DNA of 64,000 nt from Hyphomicrobium_A sp963817485. Lineage in GTDB: Bacteria > Pseudomonadota > Alphaproteobacteria > Rhizobiales > Hyphomicrobiaceae. The notes under the pieces were generated by a model. It ran no database searches. It was not told the origin of the DNA and was given only the letters and a program-made list of their open reading frames with translations. The stretch's first letter is position 1; each line of letters begins with the position of its first letter. The stretch is from assembly GCA_963817485.1 (NCBI GenBank), contig CAWFOR010000005.1, positions 186,001 through 250,000 of the forward strand, read 5' to 3'. Positions 19,341 through 29,185 of this stretch are shown here, piece by piece. A program made the position numbers and the translations under genes.

Positions 19341-20105
19341 CTATTCCGCCGGCAGCTCGATTGAGATCATCTTCGTCGGCGCGCCGTCCGAGTCCGACAC
19401 GACGATCGACTTGCCGTCCCTGCTGAAGCGGGCAAATGTATCGAACGCACCCGCATCCTCCGGCCCGATGTTGATCGAGGTCTGCACCTTGCCCGAGCGC
19501 GCATTCCAGATCTCCGCCCAGCCATTGCCGGCGGAGAGCACCCAGCGTCCGTCGGGGCTGAACGAGACGGCGTCGACGTAGTGGCCGCCCTTCTGCTGGT
19601 GCACGGCAATCGGCGCGCCGGTCTCGGTGTCCCAGGTGCGCGCAGTACCGTCGCGCGCCGCACTCGCGATCATGCTGCCGTCGGGGCTGAAGCGGACGTC
19701 GTGGATCTGGTCGCCGTGGCCGCGTAGCAGCCGGATCTGCTTGCCGGTACCTGCATCCCACACGCCGACGATGCCGGTGCGCTCCGCCGTCACGACCTTG
19801 CTGCCGTCGGGGCTGATGTTGGCGACGTTGACGACGCCGGAGAGCCCCGTGATCGAGGCCAGCAGCTTCTTCTCCGTGAGGTCCCAGACCTCGACGTCGT
19901 AGTCCTTCGTATCGCTGCGCTTGAGCATGCGCGAGCCGGTGCTATCGATGCCGAAATACTGGGACGTTGCCGCGTCCCCCGATTGCAGGTAGCTCTGCGC
20001 CCGCAGCGGAGCGCCGTTCAATAGAAATTGGGAGCCCGCGAGTGCAAGCAGGGCCGCAAAGCTTACAACAGTCGCGTGCAGCGCCTTTTGCCTAGTTAAG
20101 GACAT
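19341..20105 (-). CDS. Exported WD40-repeat protein
   Basis: Protein of 254 residues with an N-terminal signal peptide or anchor (about residues 1-37, ending near LRAQS) and about four to five WD40 blades in the rest: ISPDGSKVVTAERTGIVGVWD, then VRFSPDGSMIASAARDGTARTWD, VSFSPDGRWVLSAG and FSRDGKSIVVSDSDG. So few blades cannot close a full propeller alone; it may dimerise or be a scaffold. The ATG at 20105 has AGGA upstream. Ligand and partners are unknown. Confidence 0.8.
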   Translation of the reverse strand: MSLTRQKALHATVVSFAALLALAGSQFLLNGAPLRAQSYLQSGDAATSQYFGIDSTGSRMLKRSDTKDYDVEVWDLTEKKLLASITGLSGVVNVANISPDGSKVVTAERTGIVGVWDAGTGKQIRLLRGHGDQIHDVRFSPDGSMIASAARDGTARTWDTETGAPIAVHQQKGGHYVDAVSFSPDGRWVLSAGNGWAEIWNARSGKVQTSINIGPEDAGAFDTFARFSRDGKSIVVSDSDGAPTKMISIELPAE

Positions 20106-20284
20106 TGCAATATTCCTGCGAGCCAATGACAAATCCTACTCGACCGGCCTCGGCGGCTCCATCGGCATGTCACGCGACGGTTTATGGCTTGCTTGGCCGT
20201 TCCGGTGGACCATATGGCAGGGACTGGCTCGCGCCGAGCGGCCCACTCCTTGATTCGAAATCGATCGCTTCTTAGGGTGGACCC

Positions 20285-20566
20285 ATGCGCAGAAACGGCA
20301 CTGCAGCCTTGATCGCTCTCTCGGTGGCCCTTGCCACCGGGATCGCCGCGCACGACGCCGCAGCTCGCACGCGCAATGCAGCGGCAGCGGCTGCAGCGAC
20401 GGCACCGGACCCCGACAAGCCCGATCCGAATTCGCCCGAGGCCAAGGCCGACAAGCAGAAGCGGTTAGACGACTGCATCGCCATCTGGGACAAGGGCACC
20501 CACATGACGAAGGATCAGTGGAAGCGCACGTGCAAGAACTCGCTCGAGGATCTGCCGGGCCTGTGA
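20285..20566 (+). CDS. Small secreted protein with Cys-bracketed IWD/THMT motif
   Basis: Protein of 93 residues. An N-terminal signal peptide (about residues 1-27) is followed by an Ala/Pro/Asp-rich spacer and a C-terminal motif from Cys64 to Cys83: C-x2-IWD-x2-THMT-K-x2-W-x3-C. The two Cys could form a disulfide in the periplasm. The same motif with identical spacing ends the repeat protein at 24217-25218. No known function was recognised. AGGGTGG stands before the ATG. It is divergent from the WD40 gene. Confidence 0.7.
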   Translation: MRRNGTAALIALSVALATGIAAHDAAARTRNAAAAAAATAPDPDKPDPNSPEAKADKQKRLDDCIAIWDKGTHMTKDQWKRTCKNSLEDLPGL

Positions 20567-20583
20567 TCCCTCCTCGTTGAGGT

Positions 20584-20736
20584 CATAACCCCTCACCCGC
20601 TCCCCCGGCTCGAGGCCGGGGTCGCGACCTCTCCCTCCGGGAGAGGTGAAGAGCGCGCGCTAAGGGCCTTTACCTCTCCCAGGGGGAGAGGTCGGCCGTG
20701 GAATGCGAAGCAGACCGCGGCCGGGTGAGGGGTATG
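20584..20736. repeat. Composite palindromic element with inverted CATAACCCCTCACCCG ends
   Basis: The left end CATAACCCCTCACCCG recurs, inverted and lacking one T, at the right end. Inside are two short palindromes built on CTCTCCC and GGGAGAG and a CCCCGG/CCGGGG arm. It fills the space between the small Cys-motif gene and the aldolase gene. Related half-elements are at 36694-36854, and simpler hairpins of the same sequence type lie at 22993 and 46802. No coding capacity; resembles the palindromic intergenic repeats of rhizobia. Confidence 0.75.
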
Positions 20737-20813
20737 ACGCTGGTAGGATTGCCGCCGCCCTCTCCGTGGAACAGGGCGGCGCGCACTTGAGCCACGCGGA
20801 TGCAGCCTGCGCG

Positions 20814-21548
20814 TTAGTCCTGGGCGCGCTGGCCGTAGCTTTTGAAGCGTTTCAGAACGCGCTTCATCTCATCCGCCGGTAGGATGACCGGCTCGCCCAG
20901 CGCGAGCACCCTGCAATACTGCGTCGCCAGCACCTCGACCTCCTGCGCGAGCTCGAGCGCGGCGGGAAGCGTCGCGCCAATGGCGATCTGGCCATGGTTC
21001 GCCATCAGGCAGGCGTTGCGGTGGAACAGGCCCTTCGCCACGTAGCGCGCCAGCTCCTGGGTGCCGAAAGTGTCGTAGGGCACGAGCGGGATGTCGCTGC
21101 CGCCCGCCACCGCCACCATGTAGTGGAACGCCGGGATCGCTTTGTGCGCACACGCGAGCACGGTGGCATTGAGCGAATGCGTGTGCACGACCGCGTTCAT
21201 GTCCGGGCGCGCGCGGTAGGCGGCGAGATGGAAGCGCCACTCGCTCGACGGCTTCTTCGCTTTCTTGTCGGGCACCTCGCCCTTGGCGTCGACGAAGACG
21301 ATGTCGTGCAGGCCGATGGCGTCGTAGGCCATGCCCGTCGGCGTAATGAGCATCCCCCTTTTCCAGCGGCAGGAGACGTTGCCGGAGCGCCCGGGCGAGA
21401 GCCCGGAGCGGCTCATCGCGAGCGCGGTCTCGATGACGGCGTGGCGCGCATCCCGCTCCGCCCGCTTCATCTTCTCAGCCTTGGCGCCCTTGGCTTTGCC
21501 GCCCACGACGCGACGCTCCGCAAATAGGTTGTAGGCACTATGTGCCAC
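20814..21548 (-). CDS. Class II aldolase, probable 5-methylthioribulose-1-phosphate aldolase
   Basis: Zinc-dependent class II aldolase/adducin-type enzyme of up to 244 residues. Visible features are the glycerone-phosphate site SGNVSCR, the metal ligands VVHTHSLNAT, the acidic SSEWRFHLAAY segment and MANHGQIAIG. The gene lies directly after mtnA, so the likely reaction is cleavage of 5-methylthioribulose-1-phosphate to DHAP and methylthioacetaldehyde, as in the DHAP shunt; fuculose-phosphate aldolase activity is the alternative. The GTG start at 21548 gives a Lys-rich extension; an ATG at 21470 would give the usual family length. Confidence 0.82.
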   Translation of the reverse strand: MAHSAYNLFAERRVVGGKAKGAKAEKMKRAERDARHAVIETALAMSRSGLSPGRSGNVSCRWKRGMLITPTGMAYDAIGLHDIVFVDAKGEVPDKKAKKPSSEWRFHLAAYRARPDMNAVVHTHSLNATVLACAHKAIPAFHYMVAVAGGSDIPLVPYDTFGTQELARYVAKGLFHRNACLMANHGQIAIGATLPAALELAQEVEVLATQYCRVLALGEPVILPADEMKRVLKRFKSYGQRAQD

Positions 21549-21629
21549 AAGTTCTTTTGCGGATCATGAACATATGCCGGTGGTGCATGACCGAATGCAC
21601 GCAGGCATGCATCGTCAACGGGATAACCG

Positions 21630-22723
<1,094 letters not shown>

Positions 22724-22727
<4 letters not shown>

Positions 22728-22967
22728 GCGTCGCTGCCGGGGACCGGTGGGCCGAGGGGAACGTTGATCGTCGCTTTAAGGCCGCAGGCCGCGCAGCTCA
22801 AGACATACCACTCGGCATATGGTCGCGCCGACTGGTCGAGGATGGCGAGACCCGGCGCCTCGCATACGGGGCAGGCGACGGGCTCGATCGGACGCCGCGC
22901 GCCACGCCGCGATGCGAGCAAGCGCGGTGTGCACCTTGTCGGGCGGAAGTGGCTTTGTCGTCATCAA
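22724..22967 (-). pseudogene. Small CxxC...CxxC zinc-ribbon protein, probably frameshifted
   Basis: The 3' frame ends with a four-base overlap on mtnA and encodes a compact zinc ribbon: CPVC, about 30 residues including DQSARPYAEWYVLS, then CAAC. It has no ATG. A different frame starts at ATG 22967 with a GAAGG site and gives a natural N-terminus (MMTTKPLPPDKVHTALARI), then degrades. Removing one base near 22885-22905 would join them into a protein of about 80 residues. Function unknown; its place between apt and mtnA suggests a role in the same operon. Alternatively the short ribbon starts at a TTG (22921). Confidence 0.45.
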
Positions 22968-22992
22968 TGTGCCTTCGAGCTCGCGCCACCAG

Positions 22993-23019
22993 GTCCCCTC
23001 TCTCTGGGGGAGAGGGGAC
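22993..23019. repeat. Perfect 10-bp inverted repeat at the apt 3' end
   Basis: GTCCCCTCTC pairs with GAGAGGGGAC across a seven-base loop immediately after apt on its strand. It lacks a U tract and resembles the CTCTCCC/GGGAGAG palindromes elsewhere in the window; it may act as an mRNA-stabilising or partial termination hairpin. Confidence 0.5.
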
Positions 23020-23549
23020 TAGTGCCCCTCGAAGGCCAGGAGCGCGTGCGTGCGGATGCCGTGCTTGCGCAACAGGTCGAGCCCGCCCAGATCGGGCAGA
23101 TCGACGAGGAACGCCGCGCCCGCAACGAGCCCGCCTGAGCGCGTGATCAGCTTCGCCGCCGCCTCCGCCGTGCCGCCCGTGGCGATGAGGTCGTCCACGA
23201 TCAGGATGCGCTCGCCCGGCTTTATGGCGTCCTCGTGGATCTCGATGATGTCGACGCCATACTCGAGCTGATACTGCTGCCCGATGGTCTTCCACGGCAG
23301 CTTGCCCTTCTTGCGGATCGGGATGAAGCCGCAACCCAAGCGGTCGGCCATGGCCCCGCCGAGGATGAAGCCGCGCGCCTCGATCCCGGCCACGGCGTCG
23401 ACGCCGCCGCCCTGATAGGGCGCCGCCATGCCCTCGATCGCCGCCTTGAAGCCCTGGGCATCGCCAAACAGCGTCGTCACGTCCCGGAACAGGATTCCGG
23501 GCTTGGGATAGTTCGGAATCGTGCGCACCAAGCGCCGCAGATCGTTCAA
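23019..23549 (-). CDS. apt: Adenine phosphoribosyltransferase
   Basis: Converts adenine and PRPP to AMP. The 176-residue protein has PNYPKPGILFRDVTTLF at the N-terminus, GIEARGFILGG, and the PRPP-binding loop ILIVDDLIATGGTAEAA. The TTG at 23549 is chosen because a strong GGGGAGG site stands five bases before it; a more distal TTG (23582) would add residues not seen in the family. It is the first gene of the apt / zinc ribbon / mtnA / aldolase row, and would recycle the adenine released by MtnP. Confidence 0.95.
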   Translation of the reverse strand: MNDLRRLVRTIPNYPKPGILFRDVTTLFGDAQGFKAAIEGMAAPYQGGGVDAVAGIEARGFILGGAMADRLGCGFIPIRKKGKLPWKTIGQQYQLEYGVDIIEIHEDAIKPGERILIVDDLIATGGTAEAAAKLITRSGGLVAGAAFLVDLPDLGGLDLLRKHGIRTHALLAFEGH

Positions 23550-23702
23550 CTTCGCCTCCCCGCAGCCAAATTGCCGGCGCAAAATACCAATATCTGGATG
23601 ATGCGAAACAGAAAGTTTCGCCTGCGCAACGGACCAGCATCCGAACGCCGCCTTCCGTCGAAGGCGCTCGTGCGCGGGAGGCGTTTGTCAGGAGGGTAGC
23701 GC

Positions 23703-24092
23703 GTGGCCGATACGAATTTCGCCATGATGGGCGAGTCCGACGACTTGCCGCGTACGCTGCGGCGGGAGAAGGAAGCACGCGAGCGGGCCAAGCGCGAGGA
23801 GGAGGCGCGGAAGCGCAACGCCACGCTGACGCACGATTATGACAACAACCACCGGGCTGCGGTCGACGACCGGGCGGCGCGTGCGGGCGAGTTTGCCGCC
23901 GCGGGTGGCGGCGTCGTGACCGGGTTCGACGTGCCGTTCTTCCAGCTGATGCAGTTTTTCATCAAGGCGGTGTTCGCGGCGATCCCCGCGCTGATCCTTC
24001 TGGGCGTGATGCTGTGGTTTGCCGGCGCGGCCTTGAAGAGCGCCTATCCGGGGCTCGTGCATACCGAGGTCGTCATCCGGGTCCCGCGTTAG
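23703..24092 (+). CDS. Single-pass membrane protein of unknown function
   Basis: Protein of 129 residues starting at GTG with a strong GGAGGG site. Residues about 15-45 form a highly charged helix (RREKEARERAKREEEARKR), residues about 80-110 are hydrophobic (FFIKAVFAAIPALILLGVM) and give one transmembrane segment, and the C-terminus is short and basic. No family was recognised. It is divergent from apt, with about 150 bases between the starts. Confidence 0.75.
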   Translation: MADTNFAMMGESDDLPRTLRREKEARERAKREEEARKRNATLTHDYDNNHRAAVDDRAARAGEFAAAGGGVVTGFDVPFFQLMQFFIKAVFAAIPALILLGVMLWFAGAALKSAYPGLVHTEVVIRVPR

Positions 24093-24216
24093 TCGGACAC
24101 ACGCGCCGGCGCGGCACCCCTACGCCAGGAGCAGACTAAACGATAGCGATCATGGACGGCGGCTAAGGGCCACAGGCGGAGGTACCGCTCGGCCCGCGGG
24201 CAGGATCGAGGCACCC

Positions 24217-25218
24217 TCACTTGCCTCTAGCCTGTTCCTCATCGTCGACTCGACGGCACACCTCTGCCCACTCTTCTCTCGTCATGTGCGTCATCTGATC
24301 CCAGATCTGCTCGCACTCGGTCATCCGTGCCACCAGAACGGGGGGTTCGCGCGCAGCGGCAACGTTCTGCTCTGAGACCTCCGCTATCCGTACGACCGCG
24401 GTCCGTGCCACCAGAGCCGGGGGCTCGTGCGCAGTGGCATCGATTTGCTCTGAGACTCCCGCTATCTGTACGACCGCTGTCCGTGCTGCCAGAACTGGCG
24501 GTTCGTGCGCAGTGGCATCGTTTTGCTCTGAGACCTCCGCTGCCCGTGCGACCGTCATCCGTGCCGCCAGCACGGACGGTTCGCGCACGGTGGCAACGTT
24601 CTGCTCTGTGACCTCCGCTGCCCGCGCGACCGCCATCCGTGCCGCCAGCACGGACGGTTCGCGCACGGTGGCGATGGTCTGCGCTGAGACCTCTGCTATC
24701 CGTACGACAGCCATCCGTGCCACGAGAGCTGGCGGTTCGCGCACAGTAGCAATGGTCTGCGCCGAGACTCCCGCTGTCCGTGCGACCGCCATCGGCGCCA
24801 CCAGTGTTGGCGGTTCGCGCGCGGTGCCGATGGTCTGCTCTGTGACTTCCGCTGTCCGTGCGACCGCCGTCTGCGCCACCAGTGCTGGCGGTTTGTGCGC
24901 AGTGGCGATGGTCTGCGCTGAGACTTCCGCTATCCGCGCGACCGCCATCGGTGCCGCCAGTGCTGGCGGTACGCGCACCGTGGCAATGGTCTGCGCTGAG
25001 ACGTCCGCTATCCGCGCGACCGCCATCGGTGCCACCAGTGCTGGCGGTTCGCGCACTGTGGCGATGCTCTGCTCTGTGACAACCTTCGCCCCGCGAAGCG
25101 TCAGTCGAACTTGCTCGTTCGAGTGTGCCATGAACTCGCGGGCCATGAGCAGCCCGCTCAGCACCACCACAAGCGATAGGAGGATGCGCACCCGCCACCC
25201 CAATGCCAAACGTCTCAA
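24217..25218 (-). CDS. Membrane-anchored protein of ten 26-residue repeats with C-terminal Cys motif
   Basis: About 333 residues: an N-terminal hydrophobic anchor (about residues 10-27), ten tandem 26-residue repeats at 47-306 with the pattern VSEQxxATxREPPxLxARxAVxRxAE, and a C-terminal C302-x2-IWD-x2-THMT-R-x2-W-x3-C321 motif followed by an acidic tail. This ending matches the small secreted protein at 20285. The repeats are rich in Ala/Val and could form helical hairpins. Start codons are weak (TTG 25218, GTG 25191). Other frames are also open here because the repeat has few stop codons, but only this frame has an anchor and the shared motif. Function unknown. Confidence 0.7.
   Translation of the reverse strand: MRRLALGWRVRILLSLVVVLSGLLMAREFMAHSNEQVRLTLRGAKVVTEQSIATVREPPALVAPMAVARIADVSAQTIATVRVPPALAAPMAVARIAEVSAQTIATAHKPPALVAQTAVARTAEVTEQTIGTAREPPTLVAPMAVARTAGVSAQTIATVREPPALVARMAVVRIAEVSAQTIATVREPSVLAARMAVARAAEVTEQNVATVREPSVLAARMTVARAAEVSEQNDATAHEPPVLAARTAVVQIAGVSEQIDATAHEPPALVARTAVVRIAEVSEQNVAAAREPPVLVARMTECEQIWDQMTHMTREEWAEVCRRVDDEEQARGK
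24301..25080. repeat. 78-bp tandem repeat (minisatellite), ten units
   Basis: Ten in-register units of 78 bases encode the 26-residue repeats on the minus strand. Units differ by scattered substitutions but keep length exactly, so the frame is preserved. The outermost unit at the 24301 end has diverged into the C-terminal motif. Confidence 0.85.
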
Positions 25219-25377
25219 TGACGCCGACTACGAACGCGCGGAAACGTCCTAAGCTGATTTGCTAAGCCCGGTCAACGGCGTAGACAGCAGAGCCAAGCCT
25301 TCGCCGCTTTCTCGGCAGGCGCTCGCTCGTCGGCCTGCCGCTCTGCGGCCCGCGGTAGGTGTGGCTCAAAAGCGCGC

Positions 25378-26166
25378 TCAGAACTTGAAGCCAACTCCGA
25401 AGGTCACTTCTTGCGTGACGACGTGAATGTCCGTGAACACCGCGTTCGTCGTCCCTTCGAAGAATGTGGGGCTGAAGCTGCCCAGGTCCGAGTAACGGTA
25501 CTCGCCGCGAAGCAGCCAGCCGTCATGGACCATCCACTCAAGGCCTCCGCCGGCCGTCCAGCCTGTCAGGTTCGCGCTGCGAGTGTCCGTTAAGATTTCG
25601 GAGATGGGACCGGCTGTCGTGCACCACGGGCCGGCAAAACTACACGTGAGATTAGCGCTGACCCTCTGGAACGCCGCACCTGCTGTGCCGTAGACGAGCA
25701 CGCTGGGCACCACGAGAAAGCCCGCACGGCCCCGGATGCTCGCATCTCCGCGCACCTCGATCGACGCGGTGTCGATATCGTCTACGGTCGGGGGAAAAAA
25801 GCCGCAATCCGTCGTGCAGCCTGGGATGCCACGAGTGACCTCGGATTTATTGCCGAATCCAACGTCGCCCTCTACGCCAAGAACCCAGTCCTGAAGTTGC
25901 AGGTTGAAACCCGCATAGCCCGAACCGTGCAGCGCTGAAGTGTTGAACCCCCGCGGACTCGACGCATCGGGGGAGAAGAAGTTGAAGCCCCCCGTGGTAC
26001 ACGCATCGCCAAAGCAATTCGTGGTCCAGTCGGTGTCTGTCCACTTGCCGCCGATCCCGGCCCCCACGTATAGGCCCGTCCATGAGGCTACGACGGGCCC
26101 AGCCGCCGCAGGCGTAACCACGACAAATGCGACGAAGAACGCCACACCAACGAGTTGCCGGCTCAT
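25378..26166 (-). CDS. Outer-membrane beta-barrel protein, Omp25/OmpA-like
   Basis: Protein of 262 residues with a signal peptide (about residues 1-22, ending AAAGPVVAS) and alternating amphipathic strands: GLYVGAGIGGKW, GYAGFNLQLQDWVLGVEGDVGFG, GRAGFLVVPSVLVYGTAGAAF, GWTAGGGLEWMVHDGWLLRGEYRYSDLG, ending with a terminal Phe (GVGFKF), the assembly signal for outer-membrane barrels. This is the Omp25/Omp31-like family common in Hyphomicrobiales. Two Cys-containing loops are unusual. The ATG has GGGGGCA upstream. Confidence 0.85.
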   Translation of the reverse strand: MSRQLVGVAFFVAFVVVTPAAAGPVVASWTGLYVGAGIGGKWTDTDWTTNCFGDACTTGGFNFFSPDASSPRGFNTSALHGSGYAGFNLQLQDWVLGVEGDVGFGNKSEVTRGIPGCTTDCGFFPPTVDDIDTASIEVRGDASIRGRAGFLVVPSVLVYGTAGAAFQRVSANLTCSFAGPWCTTAGPISEILTDTRSANLTGWTAGGGLEWMVHDGWLLRGEYRYSDLGSFSPTFFEGTTNAVFTDIHVVTQEVTFGVGFKF

Positions 26167-26549
26167 GGTGCCCCCATGGCGTATATGCTCTGTTCACGAA
26201 TCATCAGCATAGACCCAGGCGGCCCAAGCGGCAATTTCAAGCGAGCCTCGAGCTCTCGAGCTCATGTCGCGGCCCTTTTCCGCAACTAGCCAGCTCGGAG
26301 AAATGAGAGGTCGTCGCTACCCCGGAGCAGAGCTGCGTTTCCCCCGCCCTCTTTGGCTTGTATCGGCGCCGCAACGTCGATTCGGCCTGCGAATCAGGGT
26401 ACCAACGAGCAAGTAAGGAAAAACTAGGGCGGGACGGGCCATTCGCTTAGGGCTTAGGTTCGCCCAGCCTCGGTCTGCTCGAACGGGGAGACAGCCCACG
26501 CGCCTCGCCCTCACGCTCGCCGTGACTGCCGCGCTCATCGCGCCCGCGA
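26167..26549. other. Gene-poor interval upstream of the barrel gene
   Basis: About 380 bases. The end near 26167 should hold the promoter of the minus-strand barrel gene. From about 26490 a plus-strand frame encodes a hydrophobic, signal-peptide-like run (RLALTLAVTAALIAPASG) without a recognisable start; it may be the broken 5' end of the next gene. No RNA gene was recognised. Confidence 0.4.
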
Positions 26550-27290
26550 GTGGCCGCGACCTCGATCGGTCGGCGGCGAGGACGCACGACGTGGAGCAGC
26601 ATCAGCGCGCAGTCGAGCGTGAAATATTTCCGCAGCCCCGACGTGCTGGCCGAGCGGGATGGCGGCGACGACGACCGCGGCCGCTGCCTTCCGCCCGTCA
26701 GCGGTCTCGGCAAGCAATGGGTCGGCCTCAAAGGGGCGCTCGACGCCGCGCGCAAGGACTGGATGGAGCGCGTGCGCTACGACCACGGCGAGATCTTCGT
26801 CGACATGAGCCACGCCGCCCGGGTGGGAAGCCGCTGCAGCCGCGTCTCCATCGGCTCGTTCCTCGGCCGCGTGATGTACCGCTGCGAGGTCATCGCGCAA
26901 CCGTGCAAGGCGCGGTTCGAGCAACGCGGGGCGGCGCGAACGGCGTCGCTGGATGCAGCACCGGATGTGACTGCGCCGCCAGCTCCGCCTCCGCCGGAGA
27001 CCACGGCTCCGCGCAAGATCGCAAGCCCGCTGGCGGTCTGGAAGCGGCTCACGCGACCGCTGCGCCGCCGCGACTATCGCGCCGCGCCCGAGCCCGAGCC
27101 TACACTGCCGCCGGACCAGAGGCCGCTCAGCGTGCGGCATGCTACGCTGTTCATCGGGCACATCGTCATGGGCGCCTTGGGCACCATGGAGCTGGCCCCG
27201 ACCTCGGGTATCGCCTACGCACACGAGCTGCTGAACGCTATGGCCGAGTTTCCGATATTGTACCGGGCGCTGGCGATCAACGCGCCGTAG
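26550..27290 (+). CDS. Hypothetical protein, start uncertain
   Basis: Up to 246 residues. The convincing part begins near VKYFRSPDVLAERD and includes GRCLPPVSGLGKQW, VRYDHGEIFVDMSHAARVG and a Cys-containing FLGRVMYRCEVIAQPC segment. A Pro-rich linker and a conserved-looking C-terminus (LFIGHIVMGALGTMELAPTS) follow. No family was recognised. A signal-peptide-like run lies just upstream in another frame, so the 5' end may carry a frameshift and the protein may be exported. It ends 31 bases before the next small gene. Confidence 0.5.
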   Translation: MAATSIGRRRGRTTWSSISAQSSVKYFRSPDVLAERDGGDDDRGRCLPPVSGLGKQWVGLKGALDAARKDWMERVRYDHGEIFVDMSHAARVGSRCSRVSIGSFLGRVMYRCEVIAQPCKARFEQRGAARTASLDAAPDVTAPPAPPPPETTAPRKIASPLAVWKRLTRPLRRRDYRAAPEPEPTLPPDQRPLSVRHATLFIGHIVMGALGTMELAPTSGIAYAHELLNAMAEFPILYRALAINAP

Positions 27291-27321
27291 CCGGACGCGC
27301 AGCCAGCCCGGTGCATCGGCC

Positions 27322-27552
27322 ATGACTGACCACGACCGGATCGCGTTCTACGAGCGGCAGGCCGAGGAAGCCTACAGCCGCATGTACGACGCCACGTCCT
27401 CATCTGACGCCACGGCGCGCTACAGCGACGCCAAAGAAGCGCTGCACAGCGCCATCGCGCTTGCCCACGGGCTGGGTCAGCCGGAGACCGCTAAGCGGCT
27501 CGAAGCGCGGCTCGCGCAGATCAAGGCGGTGTTCCGCTCGCAGTTCTCGTGA
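27322..27552 (+). CDS. Small helical protein of unknown function
   Basis: Cytoplasmic protein of 76 residues, nearly all predicted helix (RIAFYERQAEEAYSRMYDA, KEALHSAIALAHGLGQ, KRLEARLAQIKAVFRSQF). It is acidic at the N-terminus and basic at the C-terminus, with no signal peptide. Its composition fits a real gene, but no family was recognised. Confidence 0.55.
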   Translation: MTDHDRIAFYERQAEEAYSRMYDATSSSDATARYSDAKEALHSAIALAHGLGQPETAKRLEARLAQIKAVFRSQFS

Positions 27553-27653
27553 CTTTTGCAACCGCGAAACGATGCGGTGGACACGGACTCAATGGCAGGC
27601 AGAATGTGCGTGTCGGGGGTATGAAAAGTCCATGGGGGGCTTGGGAGGTAGCT

Positions 27654-29181
27654 ATGCCGGCCGATCTGACCACGCACCCAGTCCTCAACCGCGCAGCAAG
27701 ACCTCACACCCATCCTCTCCGCCGTCGCTGCCGTGGGCCTCGCAACCGGTGCCGCGTTGCCGGCGCGGGCCGACACAATCACCGAGCAGGAAGCGCACGC
27801 CATCGGCGTCGATGCCTACGTCTATTTCTACCCCCTCATCACCATGGACATAACGCGCCGGCAGCTCACCAACGCTTCCGCCGGCAGCGGCTTCGGCCAC
27901 GGCCCAATGAACACGATCTCCAACGTGCCGGCGTATCCGGCGGCCGATGATCGCGTCGTCGTGCGCCCCAACTTCGACACGCTCTACTCCGTCGGCTACC
28001 TCGATCTCACCAAGGAGCCGATGGTCGTCTCGGTGCCCGATACGCACGGACGCTATTACCTGCTCCCCATGCTCGATATGTGGTCGGACGTATTTGCCTC
28101 GCCGGGCTGGCGCACGACCGGAACGCAAGCCGGAAACTTCCTGGTTGCGCCGCCGGGCTGGCGCCCCGATCTCAGGGCCCGCTTCGCCGAAGAATTCAAG
28201 CTGCCCGCCGGCACGCGGCGCATCGATGCGCCGACGCCATACGTGTGGATCATCGGGCGCACCAAGACCGACGGCCCCGCCGACTACGACGCCGTGCACG
28301 AGATCCAGGCCGGCTACAAGATCACGCCGCTCTCGGGATGGGGCAAGCCTCCGCAGCCGGCCGCATCCGCGCCCGACCCCGGGATCGACATGAAAACGCC
28401 GCCCAAGGTGCAGGTCGACACCATGCCAGCGGCTCAATATTTCGCCTACGCGGCCGATCTCCTCAAGCTGCACCCGCCGCATATCACCGACGACCCGATC
28501 GTCGCGCGCATGCGGCGCATTGGGCTCGAGCCGGGGAAAAGCTTCGACCTTGCGAGCGCCGACGCGGCCGTGCAGCGGGGGCTCGCAAGCGCGCCTGCGG
28601 ACGGACAGAAGCTGATGGCGTGGAAGATCCCGACCCTCGCGCGCGTCGCCAACGGCTGGTCGATGAACACCGATACGATGGGCGTGTATGGCAACTACTA
28701 TCTGAAGCGTGCGATCGTGGCACAGGTCGGGCTCGGCGCGAACCTGCCCGAGGACGCGATCTATCCGCTCAATCTCGCCGACGACACGGGCAAGCCGCTC
28801 GACGGCACCAACGCGTACATGCTGCACTTCGACAAGAGCGCGCTGCCCCCCGTCGATGCGTTCTGGTCGATCACGCTCTACGATACGGATGGGTTCCAGG
28901 TGGCGAACGTCTTGAACCGCTTCGCGGTCAGCAGCTGGATGCCGTTCAAGTACGACGCCGACGGCTCTCTCGATCTCTACTTCCAGAGCGAGAGCCCCGG
29001 CGCGGACAAGGAGGCCAACTGGCTGCCGGCGCCGAAAGAACCCTTCACCCTGACCATGCGGCTCTACGCGCCCATGTCGGCGGCCCTGACGGGCAAGTGG
29101 AACCCGCCGCCCGTCGTGCAGCAGAGGGCGACGGCTGGCGTCGGCGAGAGCTCGCTTGCCGGTCAGGGTTCCACCAAGTAG
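27654..29181 (+). pseudogene. DUF1254/DUF1214 exported protein, 5' frameshift likely
   Basis: The main frame runs to 29181 and encodes about 480 residues of the DUF1254-DUF1214 family: AYVYFYPLITMDITRRQ and RPNFDTLYSVGYLDL in the first domain, and PVDAFWSITLYDTDGF with MPFKYDADGSLDLYFQSESPG in the second. These proteins are secreted and of unknown enzymatic role. The signal peptide (LTPILSAVAAVGLATGAALPARA) is in this frame but has no start codon upstream except an internal GTG at 27733. A perfect GGGAGG-ATG start stands at 27654 in the adjacent frame, so one extra base between 27666 and 27733 is likely. Confidence 0.8.
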
Positions 29182-29185
29182 CCCC

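Noticed and set aside
20584..20736. CRISPR array
   Set aside because: The repeated CTCTCCC blocks are inverted, not direct, and no unique spacers of constant length are seen.
24239..25198. 319-codon minus-strand Gly/His/Asp-rich repeat frame
   Set aside because: Overlaps the preferred frame; no membrane segment and the start is not supported.
24434..25252. 272-codon plus-strand frame with Cys/Thr/Ala repeats
   Set aside because: Opposite frame of the 78-base repeats; no signal peptide or anchor, no ribosome site, and it lacks the shared Cys motif.
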